Source: Mycobacterium asiaticum | Lineage (GTDB): Bacteria > Actinomycetota > Actinomycetes > Mycobacteriales > Mycobacteriaceae | NCBI RefSeq assembly: GCF_001673365.1 | Contig: NZ_LZLS01000211.1 | Location: 1-64,000 of the forward strand | DNA: 64,000 bases | Direction of reading: 5' to 3' | Shown: positions 40,806-48,750 of the stretch, piece after piece | How the letters are laid out: every line of letters starts with the position of its first letter | Numbering within the stretch: the first letter of the stretch is position 1 | Position numbers and translations under genes: made by a program | The notes under the pieces: generated by a model | Database searches by the model: none | The model's input: only the letters and a program-made list of their open reading frames with translations | Told to the model about the DNA's origin: nothing

Positions 40806-41921
40806 CTAGGCCCACCGAGCAGCGATCCATTCGGCAATGGTGTCGGCCTGCTCGTCGCGTGCCCCCGGGGTGGTGAAGTAGTGGTCGGTGTCGATGGCGG
40901 CCTGCGTCTTGTCGGTCCCGGCCAGCGCGTCGTAGATGCGTTTGGCATCCGATGGAAAGACACCTGTATCGGCCTCGGCGTTGATCACCAGCGCCGGGCA
41001 GGTGATGCGATTCAGGTGCGGCTCGGCCCGGGTCTGCGCCACGCGCAAACTCCACATACCCAGCCAGTTGCGCAGCGTGCAGGCCGCGGCGATGCCCTGC
41101 GCGGAACGGTTGGCCTTCACCGGGACTCCGGCGTAACACGAATTAGCTTGGCGCTTCGTGGGTTCGATGGTCGGATCCACCATGCGTGGGTCTGCCCAGG
41201 TGCGGGTCACGCTGAACGGCCGGTCGGAAAAGCCGGCGGCACGAATCCGGGTGAGTTCGTGCTCGGCCCAGTCGGTGATGGCGTGGTTGCGGGCATGCTG
41301 CGCCGCGCGGTAGCGCTCGATGAACTCGGGCGAATACGGCGGTCCGTTTCGTTCGTCGAACAGGTCAAGGTCGGGATCTGTTGCGGTGGGGTCGTTTTCG
41401 TCGATGACGGCACCGTCCATCCAGGCGGTCAGCACATCCGGGCGCCCAGGGTGGGCGGCGGTGGCGACATAGCCGTCGGCGGGGAGCAGTTCGGTGACGC
41501 CCGTCGCGGGCCGCATGCCTGCCAGTGGTGTCACGTTCGGGTCCACCGCCTGGGACTGGTAGGCCGACATCAGCGAGCCACCTCCCGAATTACCCAGCAG
41601 CAGAACTGTTTCCACGCCCGCGACCTCGCGCAGCCAGCGCACCCCGACCCCGATGTCGACCAGGGCGTGATCGAGCAGAAAGCTGCTTTCAAAGCCGCGG
41701 AAGCGGGTGTTCCAGCCCAAGAACCCGATGCCGCGGGCGGCCAGGTACTCCGCGATGTAGTGCTCGGAGAAGTCGATCTGGTAATGCGTGGCGATCATCG
41801 CCACCTTTGGCCGGTCGCCCGCCGCGCGGTGGTAGAGCCCTTGGCAGGGATGTCCGCCCGCACCCGCTCGCGCGGCGGTTTGGGACGGCAACCCGATGAA
41901 TTCGCGGCTGATATCAGTCAA
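40806..41921 (-). CDS. Alpha/beta hydrolase (Rv0272c-like)
   Basis: This 371-aa alpha/beta hydrolase has the nucleophile elbow GNSGGG (Ser about residue 131) and a C-terminal His in DTDHYFTTPG; the acid Asp is probably in VINAEADTGVFPSD. Substrate unknown. I chose TTG at 41921: it has AGGAGG 10 bases upstream, overlaps the stop of the upstream TetR gene (TTGA), and gives a family-like N-terminus. A longer reading from 41999 would run inside the TetR gene. Confidence 0.8.
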   Translation of the reverse strand: MTDISREFIGLPSQTAARAGAGGHPCQGLYHRAAGDRPKVAMIATHYQIDFSEHYIAEYLAARGIGFLGWNTRFRGFESSFLLDHALVDIGVGVRWLREVAGVETVLLLGNSGGGSLMSAYQSQAVDPNVTPLAGMRPATGVTELLPADGYVATAAHPGRPDVLTAWMDGAVIDENDPTATDPDLDLFDERNGPPYSPEFIERYRAAQHARNHAITDWAEHELTRIRAAGFSDRPFSVTRTWADPRMVDPTIEPTKRQANSCYAGVPVKANRSAQGIAAACTLRNWLGMWSLRVAQTRAEPHLNRITCPALVINAEADTGVFPSDAKRIYDALAGTDKTQAAIDTDHYFTTPGARDEQADTIAEWIAARWA

Positions 41922-42523
41922 TTGGAGCGATCCTCCTGGCAGTAGATGGCCCGGTAGTAGATGTTGGCCAGCGTCTGGATGCAGGCCTGATCGTCGCACT
42001 CCGGGGACCGGGTGAGCTGGATGTAACAGAACTGGTTGAACATCGCCACGATCGCCTCGGCCAGTAGCTGCGGGTCATCGCCGGCGCAATATCCTTGCCC
42101 CTGAGCGCGTTTGACCGATTCTGCGATGAAAGTGAGTGGAATCGCGCACATCTCGGCCCAGTACTGCGCGAAGTCGTCACTGACCATCGCCAGTTGCGAC
42201 ACGCTGATCATCTCGGCCAGCCGGTGCCGATAGGTGTGCCAGTGTGCGGCCGCCGCCTGGTGCGCGCGTTCGCGGTCGGACAAGCCGTGCTCGGTCACCG
42301 AGAGCGCACGTTTGTTTGCCTCGTCGCGGAAGCGCAGCGCCCACTGGCGGACCATCGCTTCTTTGGAGTCGTAATAGTTGTAGAACGACGCCGCCGACCG
42401 GCCGGCTTCGGCGGCGATGTCGGCGATGGTTGTTGCCAGAATTCCCTTGCGTGCGATCACTGTTCGCGCGGCAGCGTCGATTGCGGCTTGAGTTTGCCGG
42501 CCACGCTGGGTTGGGAACGACAC
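41918..42523 (-). CDS. TetR-family transcriptional regulator (Rv0273c-like)
   Basis: This 201-aa regulator has a TetR helix-turn-helix at about residues 15-60 (KGILATTIADIAAEAGRS, SFYNYYDSKEAMV) and a helical ligand domain. Start GTG at 42523. It is divergent from the VOC gene. A perfect 10-bp inverted repeat lies 20-45 bases upstream, in a position to let it repress itself, the coupled hydrolase, and the VOC gene. Confidence 0.9.
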   Translation of the reverse strand: MSFPTQRGRQTQAAIDAAARTVIARKGILATTIADIAAEAGRSAASFYNYYDSKEAMVRQWALRFRDEANKRALSVTEHGLSDRERAHQAAAAHWHTYRHRLAEMISVSQLAMVSDDFAQYWAEMCAIPLTFIAESVKRAQGQGYCAGDDPQLLAEAIVAMFNQFCYIQLTRSPECDDQACIQTLANIYYRAIYCQEDRSN

Positions 42524-42542
42524 CTGCGCCTTCCTGGAACGT

Positions 42543-42568
42543 ACCTGAATCTGATGTTAGATTCAGGT
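42543..42568. promoter_or_regulatory. Perfect inverted repeat, TetR operator candidate
   Basis: ACCTGAATCT (42543-42552) and AGATTCAGGT (42559-42568) are exact reverse complements around a 6-base spacer. The site lies between the divergent TetR and VOC genes, 27 bases upstream of the VOC start, so it probably overlaps both promoters. Confidence 0.75.
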
Positions 42569-42594
42569 TTGGATCTTAGGTAGGAGGCGCGAAC

Positions 42595-43179
42595 ATGATC
42601 AAGCCGTACAACGCCAACACCGAGTTCGAGCTCGGCGGAATCAATCACGTCGCGCTGGTGTGCTCGGACATGGAACGCACCGTCGACTTTTACAGCAACA
42701 CCCTCGGCATGCCGCTGATCAAGTCGCTCGACCTACCCGGCGGTGCGGGGCAGCATTTCTTCTTCGACGCCGGCAACGGCGACTGCGTCGCGTTCTTCTG
42801 GTTCGCCGAGGCGGCCGACCGGGTGCCCGGCATTTCATCGCCGGGTGCGCTACCGGGGCTGGGGGACATCACCAGCGCGGTCAGCACCATGAACCATCTC
42901 GCCTTCCACGTGCCGGCGGACAAGTTTGACGCCTACCGGCAGCGACTGAAGGACAAGGGGGTTCGGGTCGGTCCGGTGCTCAACCACGACGAGAGCCCGA
43001 TGCAGGTGGCCGCCACGGTGCATCCGGGCGTGTACGTACGCTCCTTCTACTTTCAGGACCCTGACGGCATCATGCTGGAATTCGCTTGCTGGGTCCGGGA
43101 ATTCAACGAAGCAGACACGCCCGCGATACCCAGGACCGCGGCCGACCGGCGACCGCCGGTAGCCGCCGGCCCAGTATGA
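42595..43179 (+). CDS. VOC/glyoxalase-fold protein (Rv0274-like)
   Basis: This 194-aa vicinal-oxygen-chelate protein has two beta-alpha-beta halves: INHVALVCSDMERTVDFYSN (about 16-35), with the first metal His, and MNHLAFHVPADKFDAY (about 99-114). The end has FYFQDPDGIMLEFACW with the Glu ligand. It could be a dioxygenase, a lyase or a glyoxalase; the substrate is not clear. ATG at 42595 has TAGGAGG about 7 bases upstream. It overlaps the next gene by 4 bases (ATGA). Confidence 0.88.
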   Translation: MIKPYNANTEFELGGINHVALVCSDMERTVDFYSNTLGMPLIKSLDLPGGAGQHFFFDAGNGDCVAFFWFAEAADRVPGISSPGALPGLGDITSAVSTMNHLAFHVPADKFDAYRQRLKDKGVRVGPVLNHDESPMQVAATVHPGVYVRSFYFQDPDGIMLEFACWVREFNEADTPAIPRTAADRRPPVAAGPV

Positions 43180-43721
43180 CCGAGGCCATCCTGTCCGACG
43201 ACCAGATCGCGGCGCTGTCACCCGAACAGCGACGGGAGTTGATTTCGCGGCTCGAGGCGCCCCTGAGCGAGCTGGAGGACCCGGCCGTGCTTGCCCGGAT
43301 GCGGCGCATCCGGCTTGGTCTGATCGTGGGCGGCCTGGTCGCGATGATCCCGTGGATCGGTTACCTCGCCTGGACGCTGCCGCAGAAGTACGTTGCGCAC
43401 AACTGGCCGGTCACCTGGGTCGGCTTCGACATCCTGCTGCTCGGGTTCATGGCGGCGACGGCGCTACTGGGTTTCAAGCGTCGTCAGCTGTTGATCCTCA
43501 CCGGGTTCACCACCGGAGTGTTGTTGATCTGCGACGCCTGGTTCGACATGATGACCGCCGGGCCCGAGGATGCCGCTTTGTCGGTGATCACCGCGGTGCT
43601 TATTCAGGCACCGATGGCGTTTCTGCTGATCTCCGGGGCACTGCGGCTCATGCGTCTGACGTGGATGCGCCTGTGGCTTCATCCAGATATGCGTCTGTGG
43701 CAAGTGCCGCTGATGCCCTGA
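43176..43721 (+). CDS. Four-span membrane protein of unknown function
   Basis: This 181-aa protein has a charged N-terminal 45 residues (LSDDQIAALSPEQRRELISR) and four hydrophobic spans at about 50-70, 85-102, 108-125 and 138-158. No family is recognised. ATG at 43176 overlaps the VOC stop (ATGA), so it is coupled to that gene and probably under the same TetR control. Its last 74 bases overlap the 3' end of the convergent TetR gene. Confidence 0.78.
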   Translation: MTEAILSDDQIAALSPEQRRELISRLEAPLSELEDPAVLARMRRIRLGLIVGGLVAMIPWIGYLAWTLPQKYVAHNWPVTWVGFDILLLGFMAATALLGFKRRQLLILTGFTTGVLLICDAWFDMMTAGPEDAALSVITAVLIQAPMAFLLISGALRLMRLTWMRLWLHPDMRLWQVPLMP

Positions 43722-44376
43722 CCGGGGGCCGGTACAGACTTGGCTCGGTGAGCTCGAGGAGCAGCGAGGCGAGGTGATCGGCGAGGTCGTCGGGTTCCAT
43801 CTGGACATCGCCGGCGAGCCAGGCGCTCAGCGTTTGCCCGACACCGCCGACGGCGAAGTGCGCGCCCGCCTTGACGCGATCGTTCTCCGGCGCCCGCATC
43901 GAACCGATGACGTGCTGGCCGGACAGTAGTGCGAAGAACGCGATCGATTCCGTGCGCTTGCGCATCACCACGGCATTGGCGACCTTGGTGCTGAACAGCA
44001 GGCGCCCGATGCGGACATCGCCGGCGATGGTGCGGACCAGTTCGGCCATGCCGGCGCGCGGCTGCTGGTCTGGCGGGACCCCGGCGGCCGCCGCGGTGAT
44101 CTTGCCGGCCAGGCCGGCGATAACCCAGTCGTAGATCTGACCGACAAAGTCGTCCTTGTCGGTGAAGCTTTCGTAGAAGTACCGGGCCGACAGCCCCGCG
44201 CTCTGGCACACGTTGCGGACGGTGAGCTCGGCGGCGTCCTGATCCTCGGCGCCCAGCAGGTCTAACCCGGCGGACAGCAGCTGGTTGCGTCGCGCTGCGA
44301 GTCGCTCGACCGCGTCGACGCCGCGGTAGGGCCGCGCGCTTGCTGCTTCGCCAGTCATAGGCACCCATCTTGACAT
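43648..44376 (-). CDS. TetR-family transcriptional regulator (Rv0275c-like)
   Basis: This regulator is 236-242 aa. The TetR helix-turn-helix is at about residues 30-80 (LTVRNVCQSAGLSARYFYES, FTDKDDFVGQIYDW) and the ligand domain follows. ATG at 44376 or 44358 (MTGEAASARP) could start it. It is divergent from the MpaB-like gene across about 70 bases. The C-terminal 25 codons overlap the convergent membrane-protein gene. Confidence 0.88.
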   Translation of the reverse strand: MSRWVPMTGEAASARPYRGVDAVERLAARRNQLLSAGLDLLGAEDQDAAELTVRNVCQSAGLSARYFYESFTDKDDFVGQIYDWVIAGLAGKITAAAAGVPPDQQPRAGMAELVRTIAGDVRIGRLLFSTKVANAVVMRKRTESIAFFALLSGQHVIGSMRAPENDRVKAGAHFAVGGVGQTLSAWLAGDVQMEPDDLADHLASLLLELTEPSLYRPPVRASAALATDAYLDEATGASTSDA

Positions 44377-44447
44377 CAGCGTGGAACCCGGGCCAGTATC
44401 GGGAAACAGACGTTACCAGATTTTCTGGCAAAAGCCGGGGGTTGACG

Positions 44448-45353
44448 ATGACGATTGAGCAAACTGCTCGCCAGGTGATACCGCACGTCGAGCGGCCCGT
44501 TTCGGACCCGCCGCGGCCTCAGTCGGGGCGCAAGCGCCGGATAGCCGAGGACTACGGGTTGATGGGCGTGGCGCTGTTGGCCGGTCCGGCCAACGTGATC
44601 ATGGAGTTGGCGCGCCCTGGCGTGGGCCACGGCGTCGCCGAGAGCCGTGTTGAGAGCGGGCGAATCGACCGTCACCCGATTAAGCGGGCGCGTACCACCT
44701 TTACCTACATCGCGGTTGCCAATAACGGCACCGACGCCCAGAAGGCGGCCTTTCGGCGCGCGATAAACCGCGCGCACGCGCAGGTCTACTCGACACCGGA
44801 CAGTCCGGTGTCTTACAACGCGTTTGATCCCGAACTGCAGCTGTGGGTGGCGGCCTGCATCTTCAAGGGCGGCATCGATATCTATCGCATCTTCGTCGGC
44901 GAGCTCGACGAAGAGGAGGCCGATCGTCTCTACCGCGAGGCGGCGGCGGTCGGTAGCACGTTGCAGGTGCCGGAGGAGATGTGGCCCGCGGACCGGGCCG
45001 CCTTCGACAAGTACTGGCAGGAGTCGCTCGACCAGATACACATCGACGACGCCGTCCGCGAGTTCCTGTATCCCATCGCGGTAGCCCGGATAAAGGGCGT
45101 GTGGTTGCCGAGCTGGATACGCGAACCCATCGAAAGTCTCAACCTGCTGATCACCTCCGGCTTCCTGCCCCAACGGTTCCGCGACGAGATGGGACTGTCG
45201 TGGGATGACGGCAAGCAGCGAAACTTCGACCAGCTGATGGCGGCGATCGCAGCGGTGAACAACCTGATGCCCAAAGTGATTCGGCAGTTCCCATTCAACC
45301 TGACCCTGTGGGACCTGGATCGCCGGATCCGGAAAGGCCTGCCGCTGATCTGA
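44448..45353 (+). CDS. Oxygenase MpaB-like/DUF2236 family protein (Rv0276-like)
   Basis: This 301-aa protein of the DUF2236 (MpaB/rubber-oxygenase-like) family has an ALLAGPANVIMELARPGVG segment (about 42-60), TFTYIAVANNG and FDPELQLWVAACIFKGG, which are typical of the fold. Relatives bind haem through conserved His and oxidise isoprenoid or other substrates. ATG at 44448 follows a GGGGG tract; a TTG two codons earlier is possible. A divergent TetR gene is its likely regulator. Confidence 0.85.
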   Translation: MTIEQTARQVIPHVERPVSDPPRPQSGRKRRIAEDYGLMGVALLAGPANVIMELARPGVGHGVAESRVESGRIDRHPIKRARTTFTYIAVANNGTDAQKAAFRRAINRAHAQVYSTPDSPVSYNAFDPELQLWVAACIFKGGIDIYRIFVGELDEEEADRLYREAAAVGSTLQVPEEMWPADRAAFDKYWQESLDQIHIDDAVREFLYPIAVARIKGVWLPSWIREPIESLNLLITSGFLPQRFRDEMGLSWDDGKQRNFDQLMAAIAAVNNLMPKVIRQFPFNLTLWDLDRRIRKGLPLI

Positions 45354-45371
45354 GCCGCGCTGGCCGCCCTA

Positions 45372-45388
45372 TTGAAAACGATTATCAA
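45372..45388 (+). promoter_or_regulatory. Zur (FurB) box upstream of the PPE3-like gene
   Basis: TTGAAAACGATTATCAA is an AT-rich partial palindrome resembling the mycobacterial Zur box (TGAAAATNATTNTCA type). It is 49 bases upstream of the PPE start. In M. tuberculosis the PPE3 gene belongs to the Zur regulon, as I recall. Zinc-replete repression is therefore expected. Confidence 0.7.
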
Positions 45389-45436
45389 AACCAGTAATCT
45401 CCAAAGCCGGAACTCACCGGTGGAGGTTTGGTACGG

Positions 45437-47023
45437 ATGGCCACGATGTGGATGGCGTCACCGCCCGAAGTCCACTCGACGTTGCTCAGCACCGGTCCCG
45501 GCCCCGGCCCGTTACTCGCTTCCGCTGCCGCGTGGTCGGCGCTGAGCACCGGGTACATCGAGGCGGCCGACGAACTGCTGGCGCTCCTGGGCGGAGTCCA
45601 GGGCGGGGCATGGGAGGGGCCGAGCGCTGCCCAGTATGTGGCCGCCCACGTGCCGTATCTGGCCTGGCTGAACCAGGCCGGCACCAAGAGCGCCGGTGCC
45701 GCCGTCCAGCACGAAACCGCGGCCGCCGCGTACACGACGGCACTGGCCACCATGCCGACCCTGATCGAGCTCGCCGCGAATCACGCCATTCACGGCGTGC
45801 TGGTGGCGACCAACTTCTTCGGGATCAACACCATTCCGATCGCGCTCAACGAGGCTGACTACGCGCGGATGTGGGTCCAGGCGGCCACCACCATGGCGAC
45901 ATACGACGCCGTAACCGGTACCGCTGCGGCGGCGACGCCAGTCACCGGCCCGGCGCCGGAAATCGTCCACTCCGACGACGATGGCCATGACCATGACCAT
46001 GAGGAAGGCGGGGGTCACGAAGACCATGACCACGGGGACCCCACCGCGCTGGATTACATCGTGGCCGACCTGTTGCGCATGGTCACCAACGGCCAGCTCA
46101 ACTGGGATCCGCTCGAGGGCACCCTCAACGGAATCCCCATGGAAGACATCACCGACGCCACCCAGCCGCTGTGGTGGGTGGCGCGCTCGCTGGAATTCGG
46201 CCAGCAGTTCGAGACCTTTGTCCAGCAACTGTTCACCAATCCCGCGGGCGCACTGGAATACGTGGTCGAACTGGCCGAATTCGACTGGCCTACCCACCTG
46301 GCCCAGCTCATCCCGGTACTCCAATCCCCGCAGCTGATCGCCGCCGCGATGGGCGGCGCCATCGCCAACCTGGGTGCGGTCAGCGGCCTGGCGGGGCTTT
46401 CCGGACTGGCCGCCATCGGACCGGCAACCATCCCGGTAACTGCTCCGGCGGCGACCGCAGCGCCGTTGCTGCCGGTGGCCGGGTCGGCGCCGAGCGTTGT
46501 GGCGTCGGGCGCAACCGCGGCCCCAGCGCCCATTACCGCCACCGCGACCAGCACCGTTGCCAGCGCCGCCCCGACACCACCACCGGCCGGTGCTGCTCCG
46601 GGCGGCTTTGGGTTTCCGTTCTTGGTGGGCGGCGGCCCGGGCATCGGGTTCGGCTCCGGCATGGCCGCCAGCGCCAGCGCGAGTGCCAGGAGGAAAGCGT
46701 CCGAACCCGACTCGGCGGCCGCTTCGGCCGCGGCAGCCGCGCGGGAGCAAGCCCGCCGGCGGCGGCGCCGACGCTCGATTCAGCGTGAATACGGCGACGA
46801 GTTCGCGGATATGAACGTGGACGTCGACCCGGACTGGGGAGCTGTCCCGGAGACGGCGTCCACCGCCTCGGGCGGCGGCGCCGGAAATATGGGGTTCACC
46901 GGCACGGTGCGCAATGCATCGGCCGAGGACGCGGCGGGTCTGAGCACGCTGACCGAGCCGGAATTCGGCGCCGGGCCCACGGTGCCGATGCTGCCAAGTA
47001 CCTGGAGTGTCGAACACCGCTAG
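45437..47023 (+). CDS. PPE3: PPE-PPW family protein (PPE3/Rv0280-like) with His/Asp-rich loop
   Basis: This 528-aa protein has a PPE domain of about 165 residues (WMASPPEVHSTLLSTGPGPG, with NFFGINTIPIALNEADY near 130-147) and a PPW-type C-terminus with GFTGTV and PTVPMLPSTW. Between them, at about residues 176-202, is a loop of 27 residues holding nine His plus many Asp/Glu (GHDHDHEEGGGHEDHDHGD), probably metal-binding. A basic patch RRRRRRRS lies near 437. ATG at 45437 has GGAGG 10 bases upstream. It is probably exported by an ESX system, and zinc control is suggested by the upstream box. Confidence 0.9.
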   Translation: MATMWMASPPEVHSTLLSTGPGPGPLLASAAAWSALSTGYIEAADELLALLGGVQGGAWEGPSAAQYVAAHVPYLAWLNQAGTKSAGAAVQHETAAAAYTTALATMPTLIELAANHAIHGVLVATNFFGINTIPIALNEADYARMWVQAATTMATYDAVTGTAAAATPVTGPAPEIVHSDDDGHDHDHEEGGGHEDHDHGDPTALDYIVADLLRMVTNGQLNWDPLEGTLNGIPMEDITDATQPLWWVARSLEFGQQFETFVQQLFTNPAGALEYVVELAEFDWPTHLAQLIPVLQSPQLIAAAMGGAIANLGAVSGLAGLSGLAAIGPATIPVTAPAATAAPLLPVAGSAPSVVASGATAAPAPITATATSTVASAAPTPPPAGAAPGGFGFPFLVGGGPGIGFGSGMAASASASARRKASEPDSAAASAAAAAREQARRRRRRRSIQREYGDEFADMNVDVDPDWGAVPETASTASGGGAGNMGFTGTVRNASAEDAAGLSTLTEPEFGAGPTVPMLPSTWSVEHR

Positions 47024-47033
47024 CCTGGGTTGG

Positions 47034-47924
47034 GTGCGTAGTGAAGGCGACAGCTGGGACATCACCACGAGCGTCGGGTCGACGGCGCTGTTCGTAGCGA
47101 CCGCGCGTGCGTTGGAGGCGCAGAAGCCCGACCCGTTGGCCGTGGACCCGTTTGCGGAGCTGTTCTGCCGGGCGGTCGGCGGTTCCTGGGCAGACGTGCT
47201 GGACGGCCAGGCGCCCGATCACGAGCTCAAGAGCGACGACTTCGGTCGGCACTTCGTCAACTTCCAGGGTGCGCGTACCCGGTATTTCGACGCCTACTTT
47301 GAGCGGGCAGCCGCGGCGGGCGCGCGCCAGGTAGTCGTCCTGGCCGCCGGACTGGACTCGCGTGCCTACCGGCTGCCCTGGCCGGACGGAACCACGGTCT
47401 TCGAGCTGGATCAGCCGCAGGTGCTGGAATTCAAGCGGGACGTGCTCGCCGATCACCAACCGCGCGCTGAGCGTCGTGAGATCGCCGTCGATCTGCGTGA
47501 TGATTGGCCACAAGCGCTGCGGGACAGCGGTTTTGACCCTACCCAGTTTTCGGCATGGATCGCCGAGGGCCTGTTGATCTACCTTCCGGCCGCGACGCAG
47601 GAGCAACTGTTCACCGGTATCGACGCGATGGCCACCCTCGGCAGCCACGTCGCCGTCGAGGACGGCACCCCGCTACCTCCCGAAGTGTTCGAGGCCAAGG
47701 TCGAGGAGGAACGCGCAGCGGCCGAAGAGCGTCCGTTTTTCCAGCTGGTCTACAACGAGCGCCATGCCCCGGCCGCCGAATGGTTCGGTGCGCACGGTTG
47801 GACGGCGATCGGGACTCCGCTGACCGACTACCTGCGCGAAGTGGGTCGTGAGACACCGGGTCCAGACTCCGAGGCTGCGGAGATGTTTGCCCGAAACACC
47901 CTGGTGAGCGCAGTGAAGCCGTAG
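47034..47924 (+). CDS. S-adenosylmethionine-dependent methyltransferase, UPF0677 type (Rv0281-like)
   Basis: This protein of about 296 aa belongs to the mycobacterial SAM-methyltransferase family with the N-terminus EGDSWDITTSVGSTALFVA. The SAM site is VVVLAAGLDSRAYRL (about 103-117), followed by FELDQPQVLEFK and WIAEGLLIYLP. Substrate unknown; carboxyl methylation has been proposed for the family. GTG at 47034 is chosen; GTG at 47007 would overlap the PPE stop. It lies just after the PPE gene and is likely cotranscribed. Confidence 0.87.
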   Translation: MRSEGDSWDITTSVGSTALFVATARALEAQKPDPLAVDPFAELFCRAVGGSWADVLDGQAPDHELKSDDFGRHFVNFQGARTRYFDAYFERAAAAGARQVVVLAAGLDSRAYRLPWPDGTTVFELDQPQVLEFKRDVLADHQPRAERREIAVDLRDDWPQALRDSGFDPTQFSAWIAEGLLIYLPAATQEQLFTGIDAMATLGSHVAVEDGTPLPPEVFEAKVEEERAAAEERPFFQLVYNERHAPAAEWFGAHGWTAIGTPLTDYLREVGRETPGPDSEAAEMFARNTLVSAVKP

Positions 47925-47981
47925 CACTTCGCTGGAACTTCGGCGCGACGGCATCCGACTACTTCTAATGTGCCGTCCAAT

Positions 47982-48530
47982 GTGTCGGTGCCGTGGACGG
48001 CATTTCAGCCCGAGATTCGTTCGGCCCAGCTCAGTGGCGGCCCAGGACCCGCGGGCTGGCTGGCGGCGGCGCAGGCGGGGCGGGGCCCCACGGCCGCGCG
48101 GTACTCGAGCGCGTATCCGCCGTATCTGTCCTGGCTGAAACGGACCAGCGCCACCAGCGCCTATGCACATTTGCCCGGCTCTGCGCGACAGGTCGCCCGC
48201 GTGGGGCCGGACGATCGGCGTTTGTCGCGCAGAGCCGGGCAAACGCGCACATGTCTGCCTCTCCAGCACGAGACCGGGGCGGTGCTGCTCGCAACGAACT
48301 TCTTCGGGATCAATACCCGTCCCATCGCATCCCAGCGCAACCGGCACAATCGCAGCCCCCAGGCGGTCACCGACACAGCCGTGTCGTCGAGGCCGCGTGC
48401 GGTTCGCGGGAGTGCTGGGCTTCGCCGGAACGCTGAGCCGCGCGGTGTCCGGCAGGCGGATCGGGCTGGCGGCGCTGACCGCCGACGGCGGGGGCAAGAG
48501 CTCGGTCGAGCCGAGGCTGCCGGACACCTG
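47982..48530 (+). pseudogene. Decayed PPE-PPW gene copy
   Basis: Fragments of a PPE-PPW gene appear in order but are broken. FQPEIRSAQLSGGPGPAGWL corresponds to the PPE start region. After a deletion come RGPTAARYSSAYPPYLSWLK, an inserted palindromic stretch, then LLATNFFGINTRPIA. The middle is missing. In another frame comes GVLGFAGTLSRAV, then RIGLAALTADGG and PRLPDTC, matching the PPW C-terminus with its Trp lost. The frame change, two large deletions and the lost start mark it as a relic. It lies between the methyltransferase and the ESX-3 promoter. Confidence 0.8.
48170..48243. repeat. 21-bp perfect inverted repeat inside the PPE relic
   Basis: Bases 48170-48190 (starting TTTGCCCGGCTCTGCGCGAC) are the exact reverse complement of 48223-48243, separated by 32 bases. 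Weaker symmetry continues a further 8-10 bases outward. It interrupts PPE coding and is not needed by any gene here. It may be a small mobile or hairpin element. Confidence 0.8.
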
Positions 48531-48569
48531 CCGAGCGGCGCAGGTGCAAGTCGACCCCGGCATTGTTAA

Positions 48570-48584
48570 TGAAAATCATATTCA
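48570..48584 (+). promoter_or_regulatory. Zur (FurB) box upstream of ESX-3
   Basis: TGAAAATCATATTCA is a near-perfect palindrome that closely matches the mycobacterial Zur consensus. It is 167 bases upstream of the eccA3 start. Zinc repression of ESX-3 is established in M. tuberculosis, and this site is the likely mediator here. Confidence 0.8.
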
Positions 48585-48698
48585 GTAAGCTGCGTACGTT
48601 GAGGGCCCAGTCCCCGGGAGGTGTGGAGATATTGCTGGTCAGTGGCATCAGAGCGGTAGTCCGTGTGGCGAATTGCACCCATTCGGCCGCCTCGACAG

Positions 48699-48717
48699 TT
48701 AGCTTAGGGAATGCTAA
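48699..48717 (+). promoter_or_regulatory. IdeR (iron box)-like site upstream of eccA3
   Basis: TTAGCTTAGGGAATGCTAA matches 14 of 19 positions of the IdeR consensus TTAGGTTAGGCTAACCTAA as I recall it, and keeps the outer TTAG/CTAA arms. It lies 33 bases upstream of the eccA3 ATG, near the likely promoter, consistent with iron repression. Confidence 0.65.
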
Positions 48718-48750
48718 CTTCGTGTGGCTAACGACGAGCAGAATTCGCCA

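Noticed and set aside
45512..47068. 518-codon minus-strand frame opposite the PPE3-like gene
   Set aside because: Shadow of PPE coding; composition and lack of motifs argue against a gene.
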